From Perilla frutescens (lineage: Eukaryota > Streptophyta > Magnoliopsida > Lamiales > Lamiaceae): a stretch of DNA of 64,000 nt. Location of the stretch: NCBI GenBank assembly GCA_026008535.1, contig BRKX01000014.1, positions 51,447,006 to 51,511,005 on the forward strand, written 5' to 3'. How positions within the stretch are numbered: the first letter of the stretch is position 1; each line of letters opens with the position of its first letter. Shown here in pieces: positions 35,472 to 47,984 of the stretch. The notes below the pieces were generated by a model, which worked only from the letters and a program-made list of their open reading frames with translations, was not told where the DNA came from and made no database searches. Position numbers and translations under genes: made by a program.

Positions 35472-36506
35472 TGTAATACCCCGTAAAATAATTACTGCTT
35501 AATTTCAGTTAATTGTTGAAATTACTATTTAGTATAGTAATTTCCAGTCAGATTAGGGTCGAAAGTATCCGTTAAGTTTCATGGAATTCAAGATCAATTA
35601 ATCCCCGTAGGTGGGTTAATTTTTCCAGTTAGGGTTTAAATTCCCTTTTCAATTATGGAAAGCCGGAATTGGAATTTCAGATAAATTTAATTCATATTCT
35701 TTTAAATTTGCGGTGTGTGGTTATCGTGAATTAGATATTCCGATGAATATTTACAGGACTGGGAGAATCAGAGATTCTCTAGTCATTAGTGTTTAAATTC
35801 AAATAATTTAAACAGGGTGATTTAAAATCCAAAAGAATTAGATATTCTCTAGTTCGGATGTTTTAATGGTCGAAAAATTAAAACCAATATTTCAAAGTGG
35901 TGTTTTAAAAATCAATAATTTTAAATAAACTATTGTTTTTAAGTAAGTGAATTATTTTAACAATATTCGATAAGTTTGGGATTTTTCCGAAGATGAAAAA
36001 TATCACGATAACCGAACAATCGATATTTTAAACCGGATATTTTTGGTCAATTCCCAAAGCATGGGAGGCCATACCTCTCCCATGCCTCCACCATGCCACC
36101 TCACGTCTCCTATCCCCCAAGTCAACCAAGCATGGGTGAGGCCATGTCTCACGTAAGTTTTGTCCCCTTTCCTTTATCCCCAAATTAGTAAGTGGATAAA
36201 TATGTTTTGATTAGCTCTTATCCATATTAGGAATAAAATAATTGAGATATGCATGGTTTTATATATATATATATGTTGTCGAGAGAGAGAGAGAGAGAGA
36301 TTGACATTTCATCTCCTTCACCACCCTCGTCTTCTCCATTTCTTCTTCTTCTTCTTCTTCATCACCTTCCATTTATTTATTTTTCTTTAAAACTATCGAG
36401 AGAGAGAGAGGAACGGCAGCTGCATCATCTTCTTCTTCTTCATCCCATCTTCATCCTTGGAAGGTTTTAGAAGGGGAGCTTCCATTGTTGTGTGAAGGTA
36501 TCTTCG

Positions 36507-36544
<38 letters not shown>

Positions 36545-36943
36545 CTCTTCCAATTTCAAGCTTGGATAAGAAGTTTATATGTGTATTTTGGTGTTTTAAA
36601 AGATGTTAGATAATTATAAGTTGATAAATGCATGATTGATGCATGCTTCCAGTTTGGCGTCAATATATATATATATGGTTTGTGTTTTTAATTGTGTTTC
36701 AAAGCATGTTAAATGGTGGAAACTAGTTGATTGTGTTGCAAAGCTTGTTGAGATGTTTACAGAGCATGTTGTTGTGTCTTTGGTGTTCAAAGCATGTTAG
36801 ATGATTATGAGTTGATTAGTGCATAGAGGTATGTGTGGGATGAGGTTTGATGTGTTAAAAAAAAAAAAAAGAAGCATGATTCGAACATATAGAAAGGTTG
36901 TTGTGAAGTGTGGCTTGTGTTCGCGTATTTCGCGCGAGCGGGT

Positions 36944-37440
36944 CGGCAGATTTGCCACCCTTAGGTAAAACGAGCATAACTCCCTCGTTAGGTGTCGTAT
37001 TGAGTCACCGTAAATTTTGCCAGAAACTAGACTTAAGTGGCTTTCCAATGGTATAGGTCTCATTCTCTAATTCGTTCTGAGTAAATTATGAAAAATCGGC
37101 AAAGCTGGGTTATGTTTCGGTTTTCTTGAAGTCATGGCAGTTCTGCCACCTTTTAGTAAAACGGGTATATCCGTTTCATTTGTTATCATAATGAGCCACT
37201 GTAAATTTGTAAAAATTCTAGACTTCCATGGCTTTCTAATGGTATATATCTCAGTCCGTAACTCTTCCTGAATCGATCGTGAAAAATCTTCAAAGTCGGG
37301 TCACGAGTTTATTTTCGGAAATTCTGGCAATTCTGCCACCTTTTAGTAAAATGATCATAACTTTTTCGTTATTTATCATCTTGAGTCACCGTAAATTTAG
37401 CCGTAAACTAGACTCCGGTGGCTTTCCATTGGTGGATGGC
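36944..37440. repeat. Three ~190-bp tandem units inside the solo LTR
   Basis: The shared word TGCCACC is at 36953, 37144 and 37334. Each unit continues with TTAGTAAAA or TTAGGTAAAA, a GTAAATTT word, a CTAGACT word and GGCTTTC, in that order. Divergence between units is substantial. Confidence 0.85.
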
Positions 37441-38079
37441 ACAATCCCTACACCTTAGTGATTCAAATCAGAGAATTTTTCAAAGATAGACGTTGTGCGG
37501 AACATTGTTTAGTCAACGAACTTCGTGATGACTTTGTTCCTAGAATCTATTTGTGATTATGTTAAGGTATTTTTGATACCTTAAATGATGATGATGTATG
37601 CCTTAAGATGTTTAATAGCTAGGGTTGAGATTAGCCCTTAAGCTAAGAGAATTTTAGAACGGATACTAGACCCTAATAGGCCTTCAATTTCATGTTGAGT
37701 CCAAACAACGTATTTGGTTCAACGTACTCAAAATTTATGTTAACTCTATGAAGGCGAGCTGTCCAGTACAAGATAAAGTGCGAGGAGGAACTTTTGCTGC
37801 AGTTCAAGTGTTAAAATCTCGGTGAAAGGTGGGCTTTCTTTTCAACGGACTCTTAGTCCAAATAATGATTTGAGTTTTTACTCACCAGCCGTTAATTATT
37901 TCTGATGCAAATAAATGATTGTCATGCATAAAATATTTATTTTGTATGATATCCTTATCTGTATTTAGTTAGTTCGCAAGGGGCTTTCTAACTCTTAAAT
38001 CGATCGGGCCTCGTGCTAACTTAGCATGTTAACCGAGGTTAGTGTACACTTAAGGTCGGTGATATTAGGAAGAGGGAAA

Positions 38080-38250
38080 GGCTGAGCGAAGCTATTCCTG
38101 ACTAAGACATCGACGATGCTAAATGTGCGTGGAAAAGGCTGAGCGGAGCTATTCTTCGGCATTTAGTTATGTTAAGCGTTCGAGGGAAAAGACTGAGCGG
38201 AGCTATTCCCCGACGTTTGTGGAAAAGGCTGAGCGGAGCTATTCCTCGAC
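38080..38250. repeat. Four copies of GGCTGAGCGGAGCTATTC
   Basis: Copies start at 38080, 38137, 38191 and 38227, some preceded by GGAAAA. Spacing is uneven (57, 54, 36). Confidence 0.85.
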
Positions 38251-38843
38251 TTTCAGTGGGATATGGATGATCATACAACAGAAAAGAGCGCTCAATGATA
38301 TAAAATGATTTAGTAAAACATAGGGCCTTTTTAGATAAAACCCCTATGTGTTTACTCAGATGCATGACAAGAAAATGAGTTTCAGTTCAGAAATATTTTT
38401 GGCAATGTGTTCACTGAGTACCCTTGTACTCAGCCCTGCATGTTTGTTTTTAAATGTGCAGGTTGAGCTGGTGTGGAAGGGAGAAGTGCTGAGAGTGGAG
38501 TTCTTTTGGTACAAGGCTCAGATGACCTTGTATTACTATTATTATTATTATTGTCTTTCTTTTGCTTCCGCAACTCAGTTATATCACAAGTTCAACATTT
38601 CAGCTTTTGTTCTGGACGAGTTCCATAACTCGATAATCAATTAAGTACTGTTATTATTCTATCTCTTGTGAGTACTTAAAGTTAGTTCAGAATTCGAGCT
38701 CACAGCAATTATCGTTCCTGGAATATAGTAGTTCCTTCTTTTATTTAATTATTTCCGGTTCGCGCCTCGATCCATCCTTTATTGGGATCGAGTCGTGCCA
38801 GTCATACTTCATGTTAATCAGATATTAATTTGGGGTCGTGACA

Positions 38844-38848
38844 GATGA
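38844..38848. repeat. Target site duplication GATGA, right copy (solo LTR)
   Basis: Exact partner of 35467-35471. Confidence 0.9.
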
Positions 38849-40085
38849 GGACACAATAATATATTAGTTTAACTTATTTCACTAATGTTTAGTTGGACTT
38901 AAATTGTTTCAATGCATTAATTAGTCTGCTTTTCTTTTTCTGCTCTTACCGAAACGATTAGCATCAATAAATCAATGTAGTGTGATGCTTATTTTTAAGA
39001 ACCACTATACCCAACAACCTATAACAACATACACCTATCAATTTAGAGTTTATTTTGGTTCATCCAATACACATCTATATAGTAATGAATGTTTCGATAA
39101 TAACACTATACAAATAAAAAAAAAATACACTAAGTATAAATAACATTCATCAATGCCTCCTCGTTGTCTAAATTATTTTCGTTCTTTCTGAAAAAATTTC
39201 TGATTTCAGCTCCTTATATCATCAAAAAAAAGAATAAGGCACATGCAACCTTATTATAACTTAAATATATGTCCTCAATTTTTAAATTTTGTTTTACTTA
39301 TTAGATGTTTTGTATATATTCAATAGATCATTTGTAAATTAGGCTATTGGTCCTGACATCAATCACGGAAGGGTTATAGAAGTTTCGCTCAGTATTAATT
39401 GGCTTTAATTTGTAGGAAATACGACTCAGAACTCTAATTAATATGCAATTTAGGGAATTCAAATTAAAGCTATTTCATTTCTAACTATAATCATCATAAG
39501 ATAAGAAAAATTATGTTCTTTATGAAAGCTGCTTTATATATATTGTACATAAAAGCAAAATGTACTTCACCTTTTTTTTTAGGGAAAAAATGTCCTCCAC
39601 TAAAATTAACTCAAAGAAACAACTATTTAGCTTAAACTAAGTTGGGACGATTATTGAATTCAATTTTTTATGATTTTTACTACTTTTGATGTATGAATTT
39701 TGGATGGGAATATTGGGGTTCAAATTTTCTGTTGCATTCATTTATATTTCATTATCAGATTTATGATTTTAATCATATTTATCATAAAATAAAAATTAAT
39801 TATAATTAACATAAATAATCACGGTCAATATTTTTTAACAAAAAAAATGAATAAAAAATTTTAGAAATTTTATTTTTGAAATAATCAACCATAATGAATT
39901 ATTAATTGAAAACTGAAAAATTAAATACTAAAAAATAATTATATACCCTAATTGAGTGGGGTGAACCTTAATAAATAATCATAAAATTAAAATAAATCGC
40001 AAGAGAATAAAATTGAAGCAAAAAATATAAGAAAAAATCCTAATAAGAAAGTGCAACACTGAATATAACACAGAGGGTGAAATAT
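38849..40085. other. Intergenic with one NLR upstream-region copy
   Basis: The only recognised element is the copy of the NLR 5' region at 39351-39445. The remainder is AT-rich and non-coding. Confidence 0.5.
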
Positions 40086-40395
40086 GAATTTATTTTAATT
40101 AAATTTATTAATTTTTCTTCAAATTTTTAATTCAATTTCAATTTATTATACATTATTTTAATTTTACACTTATTATTTATGGTTCATCCTACCTAATTAG
40201 GGTATATAATTAATTATTATTTTTAACGAAATAATTAATTATTAATTAAAAATGAAATTTATTATTGAAAAAATAATTAGATACCCTAATTGGGTAGGAT
40301 GAACCCTAAATAATAAGTGTAAAATTAAAATAAATCACAATAAATACAAATTCAATTTAAAAATTGAAGAAAAATAATAAATTTAATTGTGTAGC
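40086..40395. repeat. AT-rich foldback element
   Basis: Left arm 40086-40227 and right arm 40268-40395 are inverted copies. Both carry the GGTTCATCCTACCTAATTAGGG motif or its complement and AATTTTACACTTATTATTTA. Terminal boundaries and target duplication were not resolved. A related piece lies at 39938-40010 and a related family at 48000-48720. Confidence 0.65.
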
Positions 40396-40435
40396 ACCAA
40401 GTGTTATACAAAGTGTAGCAGATAATTTCATGCGA

Positions 40436-40856
40436 TAGAAGTCGCTCGGTATTAATTAGCTTTGATTTGTGGGAATACGACTCAGAACTCGAATTAATAT
40501 TCGATTTGTTCACTGTCTGGAAGCGGATGGGATGGGAATGTGGAATGTCTTCCAAAACAAATGGGTCGAAAGAAAGTCGATCTTGTGTTTCCAACTATTA
40601 AACTAAACTCTACTAATTTTAGCTCAATTTAATTAAAATAACTAATTAACAGCTACAAATTATACATATATCCTACAAGTGGAAGGAAGGACTAACCTTT
40701 TTAACGACTAAATAAGTAGAAAACATTATCCCAATTAAGCTTGCACGCCGGAACCTTTATGTTTCGACCAAGCTATCCCATTTTATCAACCGAGAGAGAA
40801 GATATAGAAAAGTTAGTAGAGAAGAGAGAGTGAGTAGAGAAGAGAGGGAGGAATTA

Positions 40857-40887
<31 letters not shown>

Positions 40888-43800
40888 AGTGGTAGGAGTT
40901 TGTAATACCGCACAACATCTATGTGTAGATATACATCTATTGCATTCCAGCTCATAACTGTTCAATCGACTACAGTCCTCGGTAAGATGCTGCTAAATTC
41001 AAATAGTTGGATGAATCAACCATCTTTTTAAATAATGAAACACTTAATTTCTTGATATATCATAATCTTAACATGAAAAGTAATACCCATATATGCGTTA
41101 GAATTTTCCCTAATGGTCTGCCAAAAACGGAATTTTATTGGTGAAATTTTACCCTCCCGCATGGGATACTATCCTCACCCCATGAGAATCATGACACGAT
41201 GTGGAATTTATTTTTTAAATAATGAAATGTAGACTTATAATTATATTTATTTATTCTACATGTCAAGATCCCGATGGGATAAGGGTAATACCCCGTGGGA
41301 GCGTAGAATTTCCCCTTTATCAATTGTGCAGGTTTGAATGGAATGTATGCAAGGTACACTGTTCCACCATGTGGAAATTAATATAAAAGAATTAAAGAAG
41401 TACAATAATTGTAAAGTAATCAAGGGAAATATTTTCTACTCTAAATCATGATCCCACTTACTTTTTAATCCTTTATTCATCCTAAATACTTTTCTTGATT
41501 CTATGAATGGAAAACAATGCGAAACAATTTTTAGTTGATCAATGTTAAGCAATGATGAATGCCATAGAAACAATGTTCCCATAAGCTCATAATTATGAAG
41601 AATAATAAAAAAATATTGTGCCCATTTGCCACACTGCAATATTTATATAGTTTGGCGTAGTGCCCCAAACAGTGTCCAAGAATTTCCGAGTAATCAATGA
41701 ATTGAACAAATACAAACAAACCAACACTAGCTAGTACATCCTATAAAAAACTGATAAACAAAAGGTAAAATGTTGAAAAAGATGCATTCAATAGTATTGA
41801 AAATAAAATATAACACAATTTTATAAAGTTTAAAGATAGAATAAAAAATCAGCCAAAAAGAAAAGTTTAGTAAGTATTGTACATGTATTTATTTCAAATA
41901 GAGTTTTTCCATAATTGCCTATTATTATTATTATTATTATTTTGAATGCATGCCATATATTAGAGAAAATAATATTAGGCTTATGTCTTACAAATTATTT
42001 TCTTTCAGTAGTATATAACTAAATAATGTATCAATATACTTGTTGTGTCTTATTTTGATAGGTTGATTGAGATTTTTCACAGAGATTAAGAAAATGATTG
42101 TGAAAGACAATTAATCAAGAAATTCCTAAGATGCTTCTATTTATTTCTTTGACTATGAATTAATGCTTAATGTAAACATATTAAATGGAGGTATATATTA
42201 GTAAATTAGCTAAATATATATATAAATATGGTTGTATATCGGAACATCCCAAAAAGGCAAACAAGCTAATCAAAATGGGATTGAGGGAGTATAATATATG
42301 TATATTATTGCATTTGCATAATTTATTGCATATATTATTTACTGATATATATATATATATATATTTAATATCCACATCATTAATTATAGCTATTATAGAG
42401 ATTAATTAGTATAAATTCAAAAAGTGGAATGGTTGCAATTAAAAGTCCATATGTAGTTTTGAAGACTTTAGACATAATTATCAAGCATGAAAAAAGTTCA
42501 AGGCAACTAAATTGAGAGAAAAGAAAAAAAAAATACAAAGTTGTAGGCTACTAAAGTGCAAGGAGAGAAAAAAAAAAGCCACTTAAGAACAAAAGTGTTG
42601 AAGATTACATTAAGATCAAACTAGAAGATTTAATGTGAATATACATATATATATATATATATAGATTCACATTATAAATAATATAGATATCCTTCATTAA
42701 TAGTAATATTTCAAATTTTTGTTGATTCATTCTACAAATTTTATGTGCAATGTTTTTTTACAGTAAATAATATTTGTGTTTTTTCACTTATTTGTAGTTC
42801 TTGGTAGGGAAAATGTGCAAATAGTCCATCGACTATTACTTGTGGAATTTATTAACCTTTTCTCATCTATTAATTTAACTCAAATAGTTTCCTCTACGTT
42901 AAAAATTAGACCATGTAGACCCTTATTTGAATAAAAAAAAGTTAACGATTTTAAGAAGTACAAACTAACACACAATTTTTCACAGTTAGATCTAAGCACC
43001 CATTAACACACAATTTTTACACACGAAAAATTAGTACAAATCATTGGGGAAAAAAATATTATACTTTCAATGCATTTTTTGCTGTTTAATTCTAGACTAA
43101 AATTTCATGGTAAATTTTTGTCCCCGTAAAATAGGATATATATTGTGAGTTTTTTTTTATTATGTTTTCATTGTAATTAACTTTAACCCAGAAATGAATT
43201 ATGAGTGTTAGACTTAAAATATTATTTCTTGTCTCTCTTTAACTTCCCACTTTAGCTTTTATGTATATTATTCTTTAATGCAGCTTTAGACACAATTTTT
43301 ACGTATCTGCAATTATTCTGAATATTTAATATTTGTTGATTTCTAGTTATAACAATATTTTTTCAATTATTTGTATACTAAATTTTGGTGTAAAAAGTGT
43401 GTGTTGGTGTATGGAAAGATTTTTTCAATGAAGGATCTATGTGATCCAATCCTTCGTGATCATAATTGAGGCACTAGCTACTTTTACACTTTTTCCTTTA
43501 TTAGTAATATAACTATATCATATTCATATCCCCTACAAAATTACACGTAAAATTGATTGTATAAAGTAAATATCAACTATTTCTAATATATATATTGTAC
43601 CACTTTCAAATCTTAGATAAAATTTTTGACTGGTATAAGTTAAATGCAATTATTAATGTGAATGCCCAAATAATTCATATTATTTTCAAACGAGCATATT
43701 ATACAATACTATTTATGCATACTTATAATATATTGTTAAAATTATTCATTAATATTTATTAATATACAATTTTTAAAAAATTTATCATGTTTAATAATAG

Positions 43801-45871
43801 GCTACACGTGCAACGCACGTACTCTATACTAGTAACATAAAAACACCCAAGAAATTCCTACAACTTGTCTCAAAAAAATTTATTTTGTTTTGTGTGTTAC
43901 TTTTATGTGATTTTCATATGGAATTCCTATATGTATGCAGGTTTGGACGTGCATGGTGTCTCACAGGGCCTATGTTATTAGCATTAATTATAGATCTAGA
44001 ACAAGATTAAAAAATCACTAATATCCTCTAATTATTGGAGGTCAATCATCTATTAAAATTAATTGCTAACATGTCGGTGCCGTACATATGCAGATGATCT
44101 ATGGATTAAACAGGGGAAGTTGTAATATTTAAAATACTCAAACATTACAGAGATTTAGCACAAATGAATTAAATAATAAATGAATATTGTTGATATATAT
44201 TTATGCAAACTGCAACTATACATACATAAACATAAACATACCTTTATTAAAATGGTGGCTGATCTGATCTGAAATGGAATTCTGATGAACTATATTACTA
44301 TTACATATGGTGTTCTTCCTTCTGCTCTCAACACTTTTCTTTCTTAATTTTCTGCAGTATAAATATGGACATTGACAATTGACCAAAAGCAGCAAATGTG
44401 GAGCTCATAACGAGATTTATGCTGTTGCTGGAACAATTTTTTTGATTTGGTGTGGAGAAATGCAATTTGATGGAGTGGTTAAAGACTTAAAGCAAATGGC
44501 AAACATGATTTAACTTTATCACGTGCAAACCTCTTTATTCGAATTAGGACGACATATTTTAATGGCAACTTTAAAACTTTAAAATAAATAATTTTTTTTA
44601 CCTACCATCTCGTCAACAAATGCTTATTGTTAATGACATTTTTTTATTCAACTTTACTAAAAGTTAGTTATAATTTTTATATTGGAAAAATACACTTTAA
44701 TATCTAGATTTTGAGCTTTCTTTTTTTAAAAATAATCAAAATTTACAAAATTAAGAAAACAGTACATATTAAAATAAAAAAATTACAAATCTAATATTTG
44801 ACCAATTTCCGATTCGAAACATATGTAATTGATTGTTTTTTCTAATTACATTAATTAATGTGAAAATGAATAAGTGGGTGGGTCTGTTTAGGAGAAAGCA
44901 CAATCAATTAAATAAATTTGTATATCTATTTCTCGTATTCTGAAATTGGGAACAACTTAATTAATTTCCATGTGCCGAATTGCCAAATCCTTAATTCAAT
45001 ATTATCACAATTACAATGTTATGAGGAATAAGAGTCTAAAGATTTACTATACACGTGAATTTAAGTCTCTAAGATGAACGAGCTAGCTGTATATATAGAC
45101 ACAATTAGAATTAACGTGTGTGTGTATATATACGAATAGATTCAAATGGGTACTACATGTTGGTGTGAGAACTAGGAAACTATTCCTAATCACTAGATCT
45201 AATCTAACAAATCCACATCGTACGTCCTCTCTGATACAGTAGACATACCTCGTCATTTCAGTCCCATCCTTGGATTTCTACTTGTGCCAAGACGTACATC
45301 AAAACCACATCAAAACCACATGCTGCTGCATACGTCCTCTAAAATTTGATTCCCTCATCAAGTGATATAAAACTTTGACCCTCAAATGGCTTCAAATTAG
45401 AATTACATTGTGGGACATATGCGTCAGGCAACCCAAGGATAACAACAATCTGTGCGTGTTGAATGCCATTGATATATCTGCGATTTGAAAATTCCATTAA
45501 ATTATTTTAGATTTGTAAGTTGTTTTTATTGATGTATGGACATATTAATAAAATTAAGCAACATGAAATGAAATATTAATACGCATGCATTAATATAATG
45601 TTGGCAGACATCAATCTAGAAAATGAGCATTATGAAACAATGAATAAAGCATCTGACAAGATTAAAAAAGCATAACAATATATGATTGATCACTAACACA
45701 TTTGGTGTATCATATAATAATACTTGTGTAGATCTGAATTGAAAAACTCATGATGTTATTATGCAGTAAAAAAAAATTTACAGAACATTATACGGGAGAC
45801 TTCTATCTTAGCTAACTCGGCCAAATAGCACTTTTTAATGATATCCTACTTGTTCTACTTGCTACTGTATC
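40436..45871. other. Long AT-rich intergenic stretch
   Basis: No gene was recognised. It begins with the third NLR upstream-region copy (40436-40506). It contains a GA microsatellite at about 40856-40882, an ATT run near 41923, TA runs, a weak inverted repeat around 42930-43420, and a Helitron-like end at 43832. Confidence 0.5.
43805..43832 (+). mobile_element. Helitron-like 3' end
   Basis: ACGTGCAACGCACGT can form a 6-bp stem. Eight bases later the sequence reads CTAG followed by T, as at 19265. No 5' end or RepHel coding was found. Confidence 0.45.
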
Positions 45872-46114
45872 TCATTTATGGTATCTTATGCATATTGCTA
45901 ACTCTTGAAAGTGGAAATAATATGATGTTGGATTGGCTGAGGGGTGGCCGAGGCGATGGTGCCGAGCAAATGAAGGAGCTTTCATGCTCGCGAGAACAGA
46001 AGAACGAGATATAGGTGTAGAGAGAGGCCACTCATATACACCATCTTTAGACTTGCCTTCATAGAATTGAACAAACTGCGTGTTGGGAAAGCTAATTCTA
46101 CTCCAGATCATCAC
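45872..46114 (-). pseudogene. Ty1/copia pol fragment (GAG-pre-integrase domain)
   Basis: The 80-residue frame contains GKSKDGVYEWPLS followed by RHHRLGHPSANP, the HxLGHP motif of the GAG-pre-integrase domain of copia polyproteins. Nothing of RT or the integrase core is nearby, so it is a fragment. Confidence 0.75.
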
Positions 46115-46123
46115 TCAAAGCCA

Positions 46124-47251
46124 TGTAGGATAAAGGAATCTAGTGGGGTCACGTAGAGGTGTAGCTAGGGTATTGTTACACCTGATTATACTCTATGCCT
46201 ATCCTTATCCAATGATAAGATTGTGATTGGTCTCTATTCCATTCCAGAGCTTTCTGGTGTATGGTATATAGCCTTGGAACAGAGAATGAGAGAAAATTGC
46301 AAAAGTGGTCCCATAGGACATGTCCTACTGCAAAAATGGTCCCAATACTTGCAATTGTGGTCCCAAATCAAAATTTATATGCAATATTGGTCCTATAAGA
46401 CTCAAATATGCAATATTGGTCCTATAACACTCAAATATGCAATATTGACCCCATGTCCTATGGGACCACTTTTACAAATTAATTTTGGTTTCAAATTTGA
46501 TTTTGATTTCAAATTTGATTTTTAATTTGCAAATGGGTTGAAAAGGCCGTGACTTGGGCATCAATATACATGAGTATGAAATCATTTATTTTCTTTCTTT
46601 TTACCTTTTCTGCTAATATTTTTATTTGAATTTAGTTGATTATTTGAAAGATTCTATTAGATGTGACTGAATTGTTGCTCAACATATTTTGTGGTCTTGT
46701 CTTCTCTAAAATCTTTGATGTGGATTTTTTTACTTGAAAAATGTGATTTTTTATTTATCGCATTGGCTTAAAATGGAAGCTTTTTTACCAGTTCATAATT
46801 ACTGGAGATTTCACCAGAAACCAGTTTCTCTTCTTTCATTTTGTATTTTGATCTCATAATCTCATTTATCTTAAAACTAAATTGCATTCGAATGTCTCTT
46901 ATTTTAGGATGATGAAATTGCTTATTATTGCTTCTTATCTTGTGATTTTTCTAGTCACATTTACAATTATAAAAATGGTCCCATAGGGCATGGGACCAAT
47001 ATTGCATATTTGAGTCTTATGGGACCAATATTGCATATAAATTTTGATTTGGGACCACAATTGCAAGTATTGGGACCATTTTTGCAACAGGACATGTCCT
47101 ATGGGATCACTTTTGCAATTTTCTCCAGAGAATGACTTATTCATTCCACCTTGAGATTAATATATCAGTAGCATAGGTTTTGACCACCATTCTCTGCTCC
47201 ATTATGAATTATGATTTACTCATATAATGTGTTGTTCCTATTTTCCTTTCA
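46124..47251 (+). mobile_element. Copia-type LTR remnant interrupted by a MULE
   Basis: A TGTAGG start near 46124 and a TTTCA end at 47251 are directly followed by TGGTACCACAGCAGG, a degenerate match to the initiator-tRNA-Met primer site (TGGTATCAGAGC). Removing the MULE and one target copy leaves an LTR of about 280 bp. The left boundary is inferred. Confidence 0.5.
46290..47125. mobile_element. MULE-type foldback element with 10-bp TSD
   Basis: The terminal inverted repeats start GAGAAAATTGCAAAAGTGG(T)CCC, and the 10-bp duplication CAGAGAATGA flanks it at 46280-46289 and 47126-47135. The arms are about 150-170 bp; the left arm has an extra internal repeat of ATGCAATATTGGTCCTATAA. The interior has no coding sequence. 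A 9-11 bp duplication and long TIRs fit Mutator-like elements. Confidence 0.9.
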
Positions 47252-47513
47252 TGGTACCACAGCAGGGTGAGATTTGTCTCTGAGCCATTGTCTTCCGCTT
47301 CTCTTGCTTCATTTTTTTTTCTTTCATTTCCCTTTCATTTCTTTTTGAGTTATGGAGAGCACACCATCATCTGGGATCTCACATTTCCCACAATCTGGAT
47401 CTGGATCTGGTCCACCTTTTGTATCTCTCAGCAGGCACTCTCTCTGCAAACCTCTTGTTATGAAAAGTAAAGACGAAGAGTTTACTAGAAGAAATTTATG
47501 GTTGCAAGCATGA
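47252..47513 (+). pseudogene. Copia leader and gag N-terminus fragment
   Basis: Following the degenerate primer site, a short frame from ATG 47352 starts MESTPSSGISHFPQSGSG, plausible for a copia gag N-terminus. It ends after 53 codons. Assignment rests on position only. Confidence 0.35.
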
Positions 47514-47984
47514 ACTCGATTTTTTAGATACTATATATATGTATGATAAAAAAATATTGATATATTTTTAGGGTGGAGAGAGATGAAATTTATGGGGAAA
47601 AAATTACATTGAAAATGCTAAAAAAACAAAGGAAATAGAGCATGAAGAAAACAACATTACAAAAAAAAAATACATATATATATATAAGGGATAAGATATT
47701 CTTAATTTTTATAAATATATTTCATTATATTTTGGTGAGGTTTTTTTATTTAACATGTTTTGAGGGTGCAAAAAGCAACAACTACCAATTTACCAAAATT
47801 TAAATTTTAGGGTACAAATTTTAAAATGTCAGTCATATGTAATTGAAGGGTGTTATATGTCAATTACGACCAAGTAGGCGAGGTAGGAGGAAATCAAGCA
47901 TGTGAATTTCCTGGTACGACCAAAGAAATCTTCATTTCAGCTTTTGAAATTTCAAAAGCTAAAATTCAATTTATAATTTTGTTT

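Larger units (their letters stand above)
35472..38843 (+). mobile_element. Solo LTR (3372 bp), Tekay/Del-like Ty3 family
   Basis: It starts TGTAATACCCCG and ends GGGGTCGTGACA, with TG..CA termini and a perfect GATGA duplication. No internal region or second LTR is present, so it is the product of LTR-LTR recombination. The length and the TGTAATACCC..GTGACA ends fit Tekay/Del chromoviruses. Inside are GA and TA microsatellites, a three-unit repeat of about 190 bp (36944-37440) and a short tandem repeat (38080-38250). The orientation is inferred from the termini. Confidence 0.88.

Noticed and set aside
38102..38365. 87-codon minus frame with repeated RGIAPLSLF
   Set aside because: It is a translation of the GGCTGAGCGGAGCTATTC tandem repeat in the solo LTR.
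42816..43500. Possible further MULE/foldback element starting GGGAAAATGTGCAAATAG
   Set aside because: Internal inverted words (TAACACACA…TTTTTACAC) exist, but the outer ends do not match and no target duplication was found.
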